Below, one piece after another: positions 10,581-21,397 of a DNA stretch of 64,000 nucleotides. Within the stretch, counting starts at the first letter, position 1. Every line of letters begins with the position of its first letter. Position numbers and translations under genes: made by a program. The DNA is taken from positions 23,763,648-23,827,647 of the forward strand of contig OY986967.1 in assembly GCA_963920575.1 (NCBI GenBank). The letters are read 5' to 3'. The notes under the pieces were generated by a model that was not told the DNA's origin, searched no databases, and was given only the letters and a program-made list of their open reading frames with translations. The stretch comes from Narthecium ossifragum. Its lineage: Eukaryota > Streptophyta > Magnoliopsida > Dioscoreales > Nartheciaceae.

Positions 10581-11846
10581 TGTTACAGAGGAAATCTAAC
10601 CGTTGACCGGTCAAATAGTCAAAGTCAAAATCCTATTTCACACTTAAGTATCAGATGATTGTAGTAGAGTTCTGCTCTTTCGAATTAACGAACCAGAGAT
10701 GTCAAGTGATACGGAAATCTAGATTATACCTAATTAAATAATCTAATTATCAAGATTAACTTAAATTAACCTAAGAAAAGCTTTAAATTGTCTAAGATTA
10801 CGAAATTAAATAAAGCATAAAAATCAACTTAAATTACTGAATTTAGAAAACGCAATTAAACCTATTAAATTAACTTAATCTAAGAAAGCAATAACTTATT
10901 CTAATGAAAAACAGTAAAGAAAACTTAAATAACAGAAAGCGTAAAAGAAGATTGATAAAACCTAAATTAATCTTAAAATACTCCTATGATCATAAAGAAA
11001 AAGAAACAGTAAATAGTAAACTAATTTAACTTAATTAAACTATGAAACAGAAACGGACAGAAAACGGAAACGGAAAGAAATCCATTAATCTAGAACTACA
11101 AGACAGAAAGAAAAGAGGAGAAGACGATTAAAACGACTACATTATCGAGATTACACTAAGAAAACAGTAAAAGACGTCATTAATCAAACTGAAAGCTTTA
11201 TTAATCAACTTACAGGTACATAAAAAACGAAAGCCATGCTTAAGAGCAGGTTACAGGTTATCGGGGGGGGGGGGTTTACAGTGGAGAAGAGAAGCTATTT
11301 ATACTAAGGAACTGAATAACTGCTCCCGCCTTGAGGGTTGATGGCGTGGAAAGAGGAGATCGTGTGCGAACTGCTCCGTAACAGCTTCTCCCACGTCTGT
11401 GTCTGGTTTGGAGAGTACACGTGGTCAATTCTCATTCATTGCATTCGTCATGATTACGCTGGCTTACTTATCGTTTCTTGTCCACGTCATACCTGCATGT
11501 GTTTTTTAACCATATTTGGCACATGTGTTAATTGCTTTTGGACGATAAAATTGAGTAACATGTCCAATTGTGACTTTTGGGCGATGATCGTCCATAGTCC
11601 TTTAAATGATGGTGCCATATGGACGATATCGTCCATTTGGTTAAAATTCTATCGTCCATTTTGGTCGATAGATTCCATCGTTTCATTTGGTCGATATTTT
11701 ATCGTCCATTTGATCGATAGACTCTATCGTTCATTTGGTCGATAGGTTTCATCTGGTCGATAAGATTATCTAGTTATCGTCCATTTAGTAATTACGTTTT
11801 GCTTACGTGTCCGTCATTTATGAGTTAGCCATTATTTTGGCTAACA
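10581..11846 (-). repeat. LTR of the gypsy element (5' LTR on the minus strand)
   Basis: The boundaries are set by TGTTA at one end and TAACA at the other, the PBS on the gag side, and the resumption of RING-flank homology right after 11846. A TATA box (TATAAATA on the minus strand) is at 11303-11296, so U3 is roughly 11304-11846. U3 carries an array of imperfect TTTGGTCGATAG/ATCGTCCATTT units between about 11577 and 11790. A run of 14 G lies at about 11264. The second LTR is outside the window, so the flanking GCTCG cannot be confirmed as a target-site duplication. Confidence 0.8.
11296..11303 (-). promoter_or_regulatory. TATA box of the gypsy LTR
   Basis: TATAAATA on the minus strand inside the LTR, placed downstream of the U3 repeat array and upstream of the G-run and leader. 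Its position fits the RNA polymerase II promoter of this element. Confidence 0.6.
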
Positions 11847-12532
11847 GCTCGAAAGGATCAACAAGTAGGAAGTGCATAACAAGATATTCCTACCATTACA
11901 AGGAGACAATCACAAGTGCAGACAGTTAGAAGAACATGAATGGAAATTCCATACTCACATGACCTAAGGTCCTCGATCATTTTATAGAAACAAGAGACTT
12001 GGACTCCAAAAAGAGCAATTGAATGCTGAATATGTACATAATCCAGCTACTTTCCACATTTCCGTGGACCATGCAAGCTCCAAAAATGTTTTGCTAGCGC
12101 ATCATGTGTAATGTGTGAGAATGTTCGTATATGACATTCATATCATAGATCCTTGAATCCATATGGTACTATAAGGTTAATGAAAACTTTTGTCAAAGCA
12201 AAGAGGCTTGTACATAAAATTTGCAAAATGTCAAAAGAATTCTCCCAAACTAATCGAATTGCTTTGTCAAATTGAGTCACATATTTCAAGATGAAAACTG
12301 AAGTCTTACGTATCATAATTTTCATCATATCATCCCTGGTGGACAATGCTTACATGAGTTTTCTATATGTTCCAAACAGATTCATGACTATCACCAATTT
12401 AACCCTTCATAGACTTAAATGGCACACTCAAAACTCCAAACCTCTAGGCTGAAGACGAAGGATGGAAAGAAGACTGATCCGCACTTGCCGGTAACTCTGA
12501 TAGTGCCAAGTGACCCTCTCTCATCTCAATCA
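11847..12532. repeat. Duplicated fragment of the RING-H2 gene 3' flank
   Basis: This stretch closely matches 46189-46838, starting with 'gctcgaaaggatcaac' and ending inside the sequence that encodes the C-terminus of the RING gene (on the minus strand). The homology ends abruptly at 12532, where TE-like DNA begins with TG. It is the remnant of an older copy of the NLR/RING module at the left end of the array. It carries only the last ~90 bases of RING coding sequence and so cannot make a protein. Confidence 0.8.
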
Positions 12533-13315
12533 TGACGTGGCAAGTATGGAAATTAGGGAAATTAGAGTTTAACTTCAGTTATGAATCATAATTCCGAAGT
12601 TAAGGGTCTCTGCTATCAAAATGGGTTATTTCTGCCGAATTGAGACATTTTTTTGACCACTTTTGGAGAGTAAGGCTAGGCTTTTGAAGATGGAGATCTT
12701 TCCGCGGGGATTTACATCTCCTTTCTCAACACATATGGATCATACCCAAAAGATGAGTGGTTAATTCCTATGCTTATGAATCTCATTAAACCCTACTGTA
12801 ACCCTTAATTTTTCTTTGCTTTGATTCTTGTAAACTTCTTCTCAATACGATCTCTTAAATACAGTTTTATTAATAAAGATTTGAGAGAGCAGAGCTCCTT
12901 TGAAGTGCTTTTAGTCACATAAACTTTCTGTGATTATTTGTGTAAATTTTTGAGATGGTTTTCATGTGATTTTTATCTGCATTTGAGATAATCTATGCTA
13001 AGTGAAGATAAGTCGTGCTAAGGTCATTAGGAGGAGAATAATTTAAGGTACTTGTATAGGACCAATGATGATTTATGCTAAACAAAGATAGGTTATGTCG
13101 TTGGGAACACTAACCTTCTTTTAGGGATTCATATGATCTTGTAGCCATATGATTCATAATATTGAGAGAAGGGAACAAGAAGATAACTAGAGAAGGGTAA
13201 AGGTGAAGTTAGGGTGGATTGAGTAATCCCTAGGTAATTCTTAAATCGGTTCAAACCCCAATCACTTCAGTTGCTTTCTTTGGTGATTTTTTGATAAATC
13301 CACATTCAAATTTGA
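12533..13315 (+). repeat. Probable LTR of another gypsy-type element
   Basis: It begins with TG exactly where the duplicated RING flank stops. It is followed by 'gactccgctgaggac' (13318-13332), which resembles the conserved post-LTR primer-binding region of Ogre-like elements (TGGCGACTCCGCTGGGGA). There is no coding content. The right boundary is inferred. Confidence 0.4.
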
Positions 13316-13508
13316 TGACTCCGCTGAGGACTTGAGTTTTGAGTATTGATTTCAGTTTCCAACCAATTTTCCAGTGGTTCTACTCCGGACTTCACTGATA
13401 TTCTAAACTGTAGTTTAGTAATTGAATAAGGATTAATTTGATTGAAGTTTGCTGCGCTTTAATGATAACGTTTTGCGAACGATCGGGATGGTATAAGTTC
13501 AACTTATA
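13316..13508. other. Short unassigned leader-like stretch
   Basis: It follows the PBS-like sequence and precedes the Cys-rich fragment. I see no gene or clear repeat. Confidence 0.3.
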
Positions 13509-13562
13509 CAGTTGTTGTTTCCATGCAGAGTATCTAAATATTGATTGTGAAGGCTGCCTTCC
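13509..13562 (+). pseudogene. Fragment of the Cys-rich mini-ORF
   Basis: About 54 bases match the Cys-rich mini-ORF sequences found downstream of NLR copies 1 and 3. They give 'HAEYLNIDCEGCLP', after which homology is cut by the terminal TGTCGCG of the inverted-repeat element. It is the most diverged of the three copies. No start codon in the right context is visible. Confidence 0.5.
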
Positions 13563-15405
13563 TGTCGCGCCCCGACCCGCGAAAGCCCAACCGGGCCGGA
13601 CGACGCGAACCGGAACCTAAACTACTGCGAAAAGTTTGGCGAGGTTTTCCTCTAGCAATTCATAATCATCCTGTATTAAACCTTCATTCACAAACCTCAA
13701 AACTGAACTGAATATTATACAAAACCTCAAACAGGGAAATTATACCTTTAACACTCCCGTAGGAGACTATCTATAACAAAAATGTAGAACTGATGATCAC
13801 CGCTCCTCAAGCACTGCCAGACGCCACCACGTCACCAAACACCTGCCCGGTAGAGGCGACTGAAGAAGAGCTAGCGCCAGCACCTGCAAACGCAGCCCAG
13901 ATAGGAGTGAGCATAAAGCTCAGTAGGGTTCTACACTACGACACACAGAAGGAAGAGGGAAACACAACAGTGCCTTTCCCCAAGTCAAACCTAGGTGTAT
14001 ACAAGGGTCTCATAACCCCACCAGATGTCAAATAACGCAGGCTACAACACTGCCGACTCTCAACAGGACACAGAACTAACTGTTTGGCGGGAAGAGACAC
14101 CGCTGAGTAGGCAATCCCTCTACTCAAGAGTCAGGAACACCGGACACGGCTGCACCTCAGATTTAACTTGGAGTCGACACGACCTCTACAATCATCAAGT
14201 AACAAGTGTGACAGTCATCTAAGCCTGTAGTGAGAGTTGGTATTGTGAGAGTTGGTATTGTGTATTCTTAGAGATCTGGTTAGATAGAGTTAGGGCTTTG
14301 TCCCGATGAACTTTTGCTATATGTTGCATGTAGTGACAGCCGGTATCATATATTTTTAGGTTTGGGTTGGACGAAGTTGGAACTATAATAAGGAAGAATC
14401 AATCGTAGGAAGAGACATTTATATATTTTGTTAGGTTTATAGTTCCATATCTTCCGGTTAAGGTGATTGGGATGTGAATCCCTTAACTGAGTATCATATG
14501 AACCATTGAGAAGAGAAAAACCTAAATCCGAGTGAAGTGATTCCTGAAGCCTAGCCTTATTAAAATCCTGATTTCTTTCGTTTACTCTATCTCATCATTA
14601 CATCTTCGATCTATTTTCTTAACTTTTATCGCTCTTGATTGTTTTCGATATATTGTTATCTGTGTTTCTGGATCTTTCCTGCTTGTCTCTCTGTGGGTTC
14701 GACCTCTCTTATACTATACTGCACCGCGACCGCTGTGCGTGACACATTTGAGTGACATCAGGGTATAGCCGGTGTCGTTGTCTCATCTTTGGGCAAAGGG
14801 TGTGCCTGCCGAGCAGTGTCTTCTTCCTGCTGTACTATGTGTTTCCGAGATGGGCCCAGTTCGTTAGGGTGATCATGGTTGGATACCTAAAGACACCAGT
14901 GGGGTTATGGGACCCCTGTGTAGACCCAGACCTTGCTAGAGGGTAACACTGTTGTGTTTCTCTCTTCCTCCTGTGAATCATAGTGTAGTTTCCCTGCTGA
15001 GCTTAGTTGCTCACTCCTACCCAGGCTGTGTTTTGCAGATGCAGTCGTTAGCTCCTCTTCGGTGGCCCCTACCGGGCAGTTGGTTGGCGGTGCGGTGGCG
15101 CCTTACGGAGTTTGAGGAGTGGTGATCTTCTGTCTTCAGAACCTTTGTTTAGTTAGCTTCCTACGGGAGTGTATAAATGTTTGTACCTGATTTCCCCTTT
15201 TCAAGGTTTTGTAGACTTGTGCTTTGGATTTGTAATCTTAAAGTTTGAGGTTTCTATTAATTTTAGAATTGTTAATTGAGGGTGTTGAATGAATGCTTAG
15301 GGGAACCAGTAGGTTAGAGGGTCCCCTAGCCAAAATTTCCATAGTGAGTTAGGTTCCGGTTCGCGTCCCTGGCCCGGTTGGGCTTTCGCGGGTCGGGGCG
15401 CGACA
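13563..15405. mobile_element. Long inverted-repeat element with TGTCGCGCC...GGCGCGACA ends
   Basis: The first ~58 bases and the reverse complement of the last ~58 are nearly identical, starting TGTCGCGCCCCGACCCGCG. Looser inverted homology continues for about 500 bases on each side (13563 to about 14030, and about 14880-15405), including shared 'CACTCCCGTAGGA', 'GGAGTGAGC..AAGCTCAG' and 'CATAACCCCAC' segments. Related sequence appears at the left end of the LTR-like element at 30797. The centre (about 14230-14750) is unrelated and ends in an LTR-like 'CTGTGGGTTCGACCTC' block. No target-site duplication is visible (cttcc versus gagag). It may be a foldback element or two LTR ends of one family joined head to head. 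Confidence 0.6.
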
Positions 15406-16208
15406 GAGAGCCTGGATCGGCGACGGGGCAGCCTGGATCGACGACGGGGCTGCCTGGATCGGCGACGACGAGACTGGATCGGCGGCAGGGGAGCATGGAT
15501 CAGCGACGGGGAAGCTTGGATCGGCGACGAGGCAGCCTGGATCGACGACGGGTTGACTGGATTGGCGGCAGGGAAGCTTGGATTCGTGCCGGGGAAGCCT
15601 GGATCGGCGACGGGGAACCGGGGAAGACTGGATCGGCGATGGGGAAGCCTGATCGGCGACGGGGAGACTGGATCGGCGACGGAGAGACCGGATCGACGAT
15701 GGGGGAGACCGGATCGTCGCCGGGGGAGACCGGATTGCCGGGGGGAGCCTGGATCGGTGACGGGGGAGACTGGATCAACGACTGGGAAGCCTAGATTCGT
15801 GACGGGGAAGCCTGGATCGGCGACATGGAAGCTGGATCGGCGACGGGGAGACCGTATCGGCGCCGGGGGTACCGGATCAGCGCCGGGGGGACCGAAATGG
15901 TGACGGGGGGACCGGATCGGCGACGAGAGAGCTGGGATCGACGACGGCGAAGCCTGGATCGGCGACGACGAAGCCTGGATCGGCGACGGGGAAGCCTGCA
16001 TTGGCGACAGAGAGCCCGGATCGGCGATGGGGGCGACCGGATCGGCGACGGGGGAGCCCGAATCGGCGACGGTGGAGCCGTAATCGGCAACGGGGGAGCC
16101 GGGGGTGCCTGGATCAGCGACGGGGAGCCGAGGAAGAAAGGGGAAGAAGGTGGCGGCGACCGGATCCGGGAGGGCCACAGGGGGGCCGCCGACGGGGGGC
16201 TGACGTGG
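15406..16208. repeat. GC-rich minisatellite, ~21-bp unit
   Basis: An array of a degenerate unit close to GCCTGGATCGGCGACGGGGA, repeated more than 25 times with unit lengths of about 15-24 bases. It keeps long open frames on both strands because few stop codons occur, but those frames encode only low-complexity repeats. The array grades into G-rich DNA and is interrupted at 16208 by a solo LTR. Confidence 0.85.
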
Positions 16209-17860
16209 TGATGAGACATGAAAAGTACACAAATTAACCCCTTAATTTACCTTTATTAGTCTTCGAGTAAGGTATTTCTAATAATCTTCATGGTATTTCA
16301 GGTACAAGAGCCCTCAACAGAAGTTAGATCAACTTTGGAGCGTAAATGAGCCTATTCGAGCACATTTAGGTACATGGGTCGATTTCAAAGATTAAACTGT
16401 ACCTTTTTCGAAAGAACCAGATAATGTACCATATATGATTGGAAAGCTCTGGAAGTCTAGTTTTTAGATAATTTTACGGTTCATGATTCCGAGTTTCCTA
16501 GATGAAGTTATGGCATTTTTTGTACCAATGCGCAGTGCTGAGTGGCAAAAGAGATATTACGCAGAAAAGATGATCGATCTTCTTACCCTATGAAGATCGA
16601 TCTTTGCACTGTAGCAGAGATGACAGAGAGCAACAATTCAAAAGATAGATCTTCTCCCTATAGAAGATCGATCTTCCTCGAGCGCAGCCAACTATACAGG
16701 ATGAAAAGATCAATCTTCACCCCTAGAAGATCGATGCCAGTCAAGCAAAATGAAGGGCCCAGATGTAATCCGAAGGGGAGAAGCTTGAGGGCTATAAATA
16801 CCAAACTTTGGGCTCTTATTGGGGGATTCTTTTGGACAAGAAGAGGCTAAGGAAAGGGGCAACCCCCTTGGGCAAGGAAGGGAGCTCTCATCCAAGAGGG
16901 AGGAGATTGATGAAGAAGAGAAGGATCCATCTCTTCTCCATGGCTTCTTCATCGAAGATGAGTAGCTAATCTATTTACCTAGTGGAATACCATGATGTTT
17001 TAGATTTTATTTGTAGTTTTCTTTGGATTTGGATGTTGTAATCCCTATTGAGACAATAGTTGTTTGGATCTATGCTTACTTTCTCATCTTTGTAGTGAAA
17101 TTGTAATGTTGGATGGATGAATTCTTTGGTATGCATAAGCTAGAACCTTGTGTCGAATAAGTGTTTGTTGATATTCCCCAATGAGTAGGTTGTGCTAGAA
17201 CCATGGCCACTTATGTTGAAGGGAGTCTTGGCTCTAGGTTAGGGACTTGGCTGTGCTAGAACCACTCCAATCCACATCTAACCTACCATCTATCCTATCT
17301 TTTGTAGTGTTTTGGATTCGAGATGCTAAAACCACCTCGATCCATTATCATATTCCATACAACCCAATTCCTTGCGACGAGATGATCCTAACCCGACCTC
17401 TCGTTGGCAATGATCGAAGCTAATCCCTCGATCGTCAACTTTCTAGCATACACCTAGTGCAACGAATAGTCTTTAATCAGTTATTCGTTAGCGACGACCT
17501 TTGTTAGACACAAGGTAGTCGATATTGTAATGTCTTGATAGGAATTTCGCATCTTGATCCATTAGAAAGCTACGATTGAGCCTAATCCGGATTGGGATTC
17601 CCTAGGACCTCTTTTTATCCATTGAGTCATTTACATGCTTTCTTAGCTTCCTTATCATAAAACCCAAAAACCATTTCTTTTGCTACCCTTGTAGGAACAT
17701 TTAAATTGATGTTAGTAGTTTAATTGTTTCCTTACGCATTCCCTGTGGATTCGACTCGTACTCACCGCTAGCTACCCCAAAGTAGTTAGTTAGTAGTTCG
17801 ATTATAAATTTATAATTTTGATCGGGCGCATTAAGCCGCGATATTTTTCACGTCTTATCA
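16209..17860 (+). mobile_element. Solo LTR (family A) with perfect 5-bp TSD CGTGG
   Basis: A 1652-bp unit starting TGATGAGACATG and ending CTTATCA. It is flanked by CGTGG at 16204-16208 and 17861-17865. A second copy lies at 33502-35131 with its own TSD. A TATA box TATAAATA is at 16793-16800. Upstream of it is an array of palindromic AAGATCGATCTT-type motifs (about 16560-16740). The end contains the 'CCCTGTGGATTCGACTCG' block typical of plant gypsy LTRs. No internal retroviral genes are present, so this is the product of LTR-LTR recombination. Confidence 0.88.
16793..16800 (+). promoter_or_regulatory. TATA box of solo LTR A1
   Basis: TATAAATA downstream of the AAGATCGATCTT array. The same position and sequence occur in the second copy at 34093-34100, which fits a conserved LTR promoter. 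Confidence 0.55.
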
Positions 17861-17945
17861 CGTGGGGGTGGCTTGGGGGGATTAAGGGGGGGTTGGGGGG
17901 AATTATAGGGGATTATAGGGGGTTAAGGGGGGTTGAGACCGTACT
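17861..17945. repeat. G-rich tract resuming after the solo LTR
   Basis: Runs of G3-G7 separated by short A/T spacers. They continue the G-rich DNA that preceded the LTR insertion and are potentially G-quadruplex forming. Confidence 0.5.
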
Positions 17946-17949
17946 GACG

Positions 17950-18614
17950 GCAAATCTCCCTTTTAATAACCAAGATCTGCTGACATGTCTTTTTCTCATA
18001 AGTCTCCTCTTGATCACCAGCAGCCATGCAAGCAAGCCACCATGTCTTGAACGCTCCTCTCATCTTCTTCCCCTCTTACTCTCTCGGTTGTACTCCCTCT
18101 AATGAGATTCATTCACCTTTTGATGTGTGTTTCCATCTCTCGCTGTTCTGATTTCATGGCTCAACGTTTGTTCATTCAGCTCAATTGGTAAGTGGTGAAG
18201 AACTCTAGATAGAGATGTGAGATGAGGATTATTTGGACGCATACGTTTCATTCCATGCTTGTTTTAATATCTTGGATTCCTCTTAAACTTGTTTGGTGCT
18301 TTTGACTTATCCAAATATTACGGCATGATACATCTCATCCATGCTTTTATGGCATTTATGAAATTTAATTTGTGGATGACATCAACTAAATATACATATG
18401 TTCAGATCAATTTGTTCCGAAAAGTCTGATTTTACCCATTTATTTTCAGTCAAAGATTCAACTGAAGATAGCTGTTCTGTTTTCATATGCTTGAGACGAT
18501 GCTGAAGTTTCCGGATTTATGGTAGAGCGGAGATCACAAGAGAGAGACAGAGACAGAGATCCAACTGTTGTTATTGCTTCGTAGTATAGTTAGTTTCCAG
18601 AAGCAGTAGCAAAT
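17950..18614 (+). promoter_or_regulatory. 5' flank of NLR copy 1
   Basis: Near-identical to 40425-41079 upstream of NLR copy 3, and partly to 25410-25887 upstream of copy 2. It contains a likely 5'-UTR intron with donor GTAAGTGG after 'CAGCTCAATTG' (donor at about 18188) and acceptor 'TTTCCAG' just before 'AAGCAGTAGCAAATATGG'. Conservation of both splice sites in the three copies supports transcription of the ancestor. Confidence 0.55.
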
Positions 18615-21397
18615 ATGGCTGAGGCTGCAATCCTTTTGGCAGTTGGGAAGACGATTGGGTTGGCCTTGGGTGCTGAAGCGATGAAATTGTGTGGCACTAT
18701 GCTTGCAAACAATCTGCAATCGTTCAATGATCTTACTTCTGCTATGAGTCGATTAAGGGTGGGCTTACTGGGAATGCAAGTTTATATAAGTCGAATTGAT
18801 ATGCAAAGAAACAACAGGGATCACCTCCAAGCCTGGTTAAAGGAAGTAAGAAGGCTGGCATATGATGTGGAGGACATCATTGATGAGTATGTGTACATTA
18901 TCGGTGAGGAGCATAGAAGTGGAATATCCGGGTTTCTCACGAATATCATGGAAAGAATTGGAAATAGTCCTGCTCTGCTTCGCATTGCTGATCAGATAAA
19001 AAAAATAGAAGCCCAAATCAAAGATGTCACACAAATAAAGGATCAATGGATTACGACAACTAAAGATGGGGGTGGTACAAGTTCAATGGATACAGATGAA
19101 ATATGTCAGCACGTCGCTATTTCATCTCGTTTTATTAAGGATGATCAACTGGTAGGAATTGAGCAAAGTAGATCTGTACTAGTTGAATGGTTGAAACCTA
19201 CACAACCAGCTGATAGAGTCATGATTATTACTGTCCGGGGTATGGGAGGATCGGGAAAAACAACTCTTGTCAATAATGTATATGAAAGCGAAAGGAATAA
19301 TTTCGACTGCAGTGCATGGATCTCCATCTCGCAGACTTATAAACCAGATGTCCTCCTAAGATCTATGATATGGGAGCTATGAGATAAGGTACAGCCACTT
19401 CTTCGAGATATTGACAACATGGATCATCGAACATTGGTGGACACAATGAGAGGACTTCTTAAACAGAAAAGGTACCTAATTGCAATGGACGACGTATGGG
19501 AGAGGAAAGCATTTTATGTCATTAAAAATGCTTTTCCTACCGATCACCACCGTGGAAGCAGAATAGTTATCACAACCAGGGAGCATGAAGTTGCCTCGCT
19601 TGCTAATGAAATGCACAGATATGAAATCAAAACTTTAGAAGAAGACAAAGCTTCTGAACTGTTCTGGAAGAAGGTTTTACAGAATCATGCTAGCAATGTC
19701 CCTCCTAAAGAGCTAAAGAAAATGGGGAATGATATTCTTCGCAAATGTGGAGGTTTGCCGCTAGCTATAGCCTCCATTGGCAGTCTGTTGTCCATGATAG
19801 AGAAAAACGAATTGACATGGAAAAGGGTTTATGATCAGCTTAACTGGTATATAGATAACAATGCAGAGCTTGGTAACTTGAAAAGCATTTTGAATGTTAG
19901 CTATTGCCGAATGCCAAGACATCTCCAGAACTGCTTTTTATATTGCGGCATCTTTCCAGAAGATTATATGATCGGCAGGAAGAAAGTGATCAGACTATGG
20001 GTAGCAGAGGGCTTTATTGAGGCAAGAGAAAGGAGCACTTTGGAGGATACGGCGGAGGACTATCTCAACGAGCTCGTAAATAGGTGCATGCTTCAAGTTG
20101 TAAAGAGGAATGAGTTCGGCCGTGTAAAGGGCTGCCGGATGCACGATGTCGTGCGAGAGCTAGGAATATCAATCTCATCAAAAGAAAGCTTCGGTGCAAT
20201 ATGTGATCAAGATCCGCCAGTAGTGGTGAGCGTGAGTCATGATGAACCTCGTCGCTTGTCTTTAGTTGGATGCCATGATATCACCCAGTGGAGAAGTACA
20301 AACTTGACACGACTTCGTTCAGTTTTGGTGTTTGATGAGGCCTCGCGATCATTCTCTTCGCTAAACCCACTCATATCCAATTCAAGATTTTTATCTGTCC
20401 TCGATCTACAAGGAGTTCCTATCGAGGCTATACCAAATGAAATATGTTCTTTGTTCAACTTACATTACTTAGGTTTAAGGATGACAAAGGTAGGAGAGCT
20501 GCCCATGTCCATAGGAAAGCTCCACAATTTACAGACGCTGGACCTTTGTCAAAGCAAAATAGTGAAATTGCCAGATGGAGTAGTGAAGCTGAAGAAGCTG
20601 CGACACTTGTTTGCAGAAAAATGTTTTTATTTTTGGGATGTTGCGTGTCTTGATAAGAATATTGGAGTACCAGCTCCCAATGGACTATGGGATTTAGGAA
20701 ACTTACAGACACTTCAAGCCGTCGAAGCAAGCGATGCATTAGTCAGACAATTAGGGAGCTTAAACCAAATGAGAAGCTTTCGGATATGGAAAGTGAGAGA
20801 AAAACATTGCGCCGACCTATGGTCCTCCATTTCGAATACGCCATTCTTGTCAAACTTGTCTGTTAATGCATGTGATGAGGAAGAGTTACTGAGGTTGGAA
20901 GGTCTGATTCGGCCGATGCAACACCTACAAAAGCTTTATTTGGGAGGAAATCTTGGAGACAATCTCAAGATTTTATGGCTTTCTCTAAGTTGACAATGGA
21001 TCCACTTCCATTCCTCTCTCATTTGCCCAACCTGGTGGGGCTAAATCTCATAGAAGATTCCTACGTGGGGCAACAGCTATGCTTTTGCACAGGTTGGTTT
21101 CCAAAGCTCAAACGGCTTTATATAAGTAATATTGGCAGACTTGGTTGCCTTGAAATAGAGGAAGGCACGATGGTAAACCTTGAACACATGAACTTATTCC
21201 AACTGCCAGAGATGGTGGCAGTGCCACCAGGCATCCAGTTTCTCCAATCCCTCCAACGGCTGGACTTTGTGGATCCAAACCCAGAATTGCTTCGGGACTT
21301 GGAAGAAGGTGATGGCAAAAATGTGGTTCAAAATATTAGAACTGTGTACGTTGGTTACTGGATAGGAGATCGAGTAAAGTGGGAACGCATGCGGTAG
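18615..21397 (+). pseudogene. NLR copy 1: CC-NB-ARC-LRR (RPM1-like) pseudogene
   Basis: An intracellular immune receptor of the coiled-coil class. The N-terminal CC domain has the 'VEDIIDEY' (EDVID-type) motif. The NB-ARC has P-loop 'GMGGSGKTT', kinase-2 'AMDDVW', 'GSRIVITTR', 'CGGLPLA', 'CFLYCGIFPEDY' and 'MHDV'. LRRs follow. A TGA at 19380-19382 replaces the Cys codon of the paralogue, truncating the protein after RNBS-A at 255 residues. The frame stays open afterwards (19419-20993). In the LRR, a 39-bp deletion (near 20948) and a 4-bp deletion (near 20987) relative to copy 3 end the frame at 20993; the last ~140 residues continue in another frame (20975-21397). DNA identity to copy 3 is high, so the decay is recent. 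Confidence 0.93.

Larger units (their letters stand above)
1..11846 (-). mobile_element. Ty3/gypsy retrotransposon, Tat lineage, truncated by the window edge
   Basis: Reading on the minus strand from 11846 downwards, the order is LTR, primer-binding site, gag, protease, RT, RNase H, second RNase H, integrase, then a plus-strand (antisense) ORF region running off the window at position 1. The dual RNase H, the large gag and the antisense ORF between integrase and the 3' LTR are known hallmarks of the plant Tat group (Ogre/Retand-like). The 3' LTR must lie left of the window. The coding frames carry nonsense codons at 7031-7033, 4782-4784 and 4485-4487 and a frameshift near 3200, so this copy is probably defective. 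It sits in a duplicated copy of the RING-gene 3' flank, whose homology resumes at 11847. Confidence 0.9.

Noticed and set aside
10543..10614. Gag start at 10614
   Set aside because: This ATG lies inside the LTR, upstream of the primer-binding site; 10542 is the first ATG after it.
13793..14035. 80-codon frame in the inverted-repeat element
   Set aside because: Lies in the arm shared with other LTR-like copies, which do not keep the frame.
15297..16232. Long open frames on both strands (up to 311 codons) in the GC-rich minisatellite
   Set aside because: They translate only to repeats of short Pro/Ser/Ile/Asp or Gly/Asp/Arg units generated by the 21-bp repeat, occur in several frames at once and have no domain.
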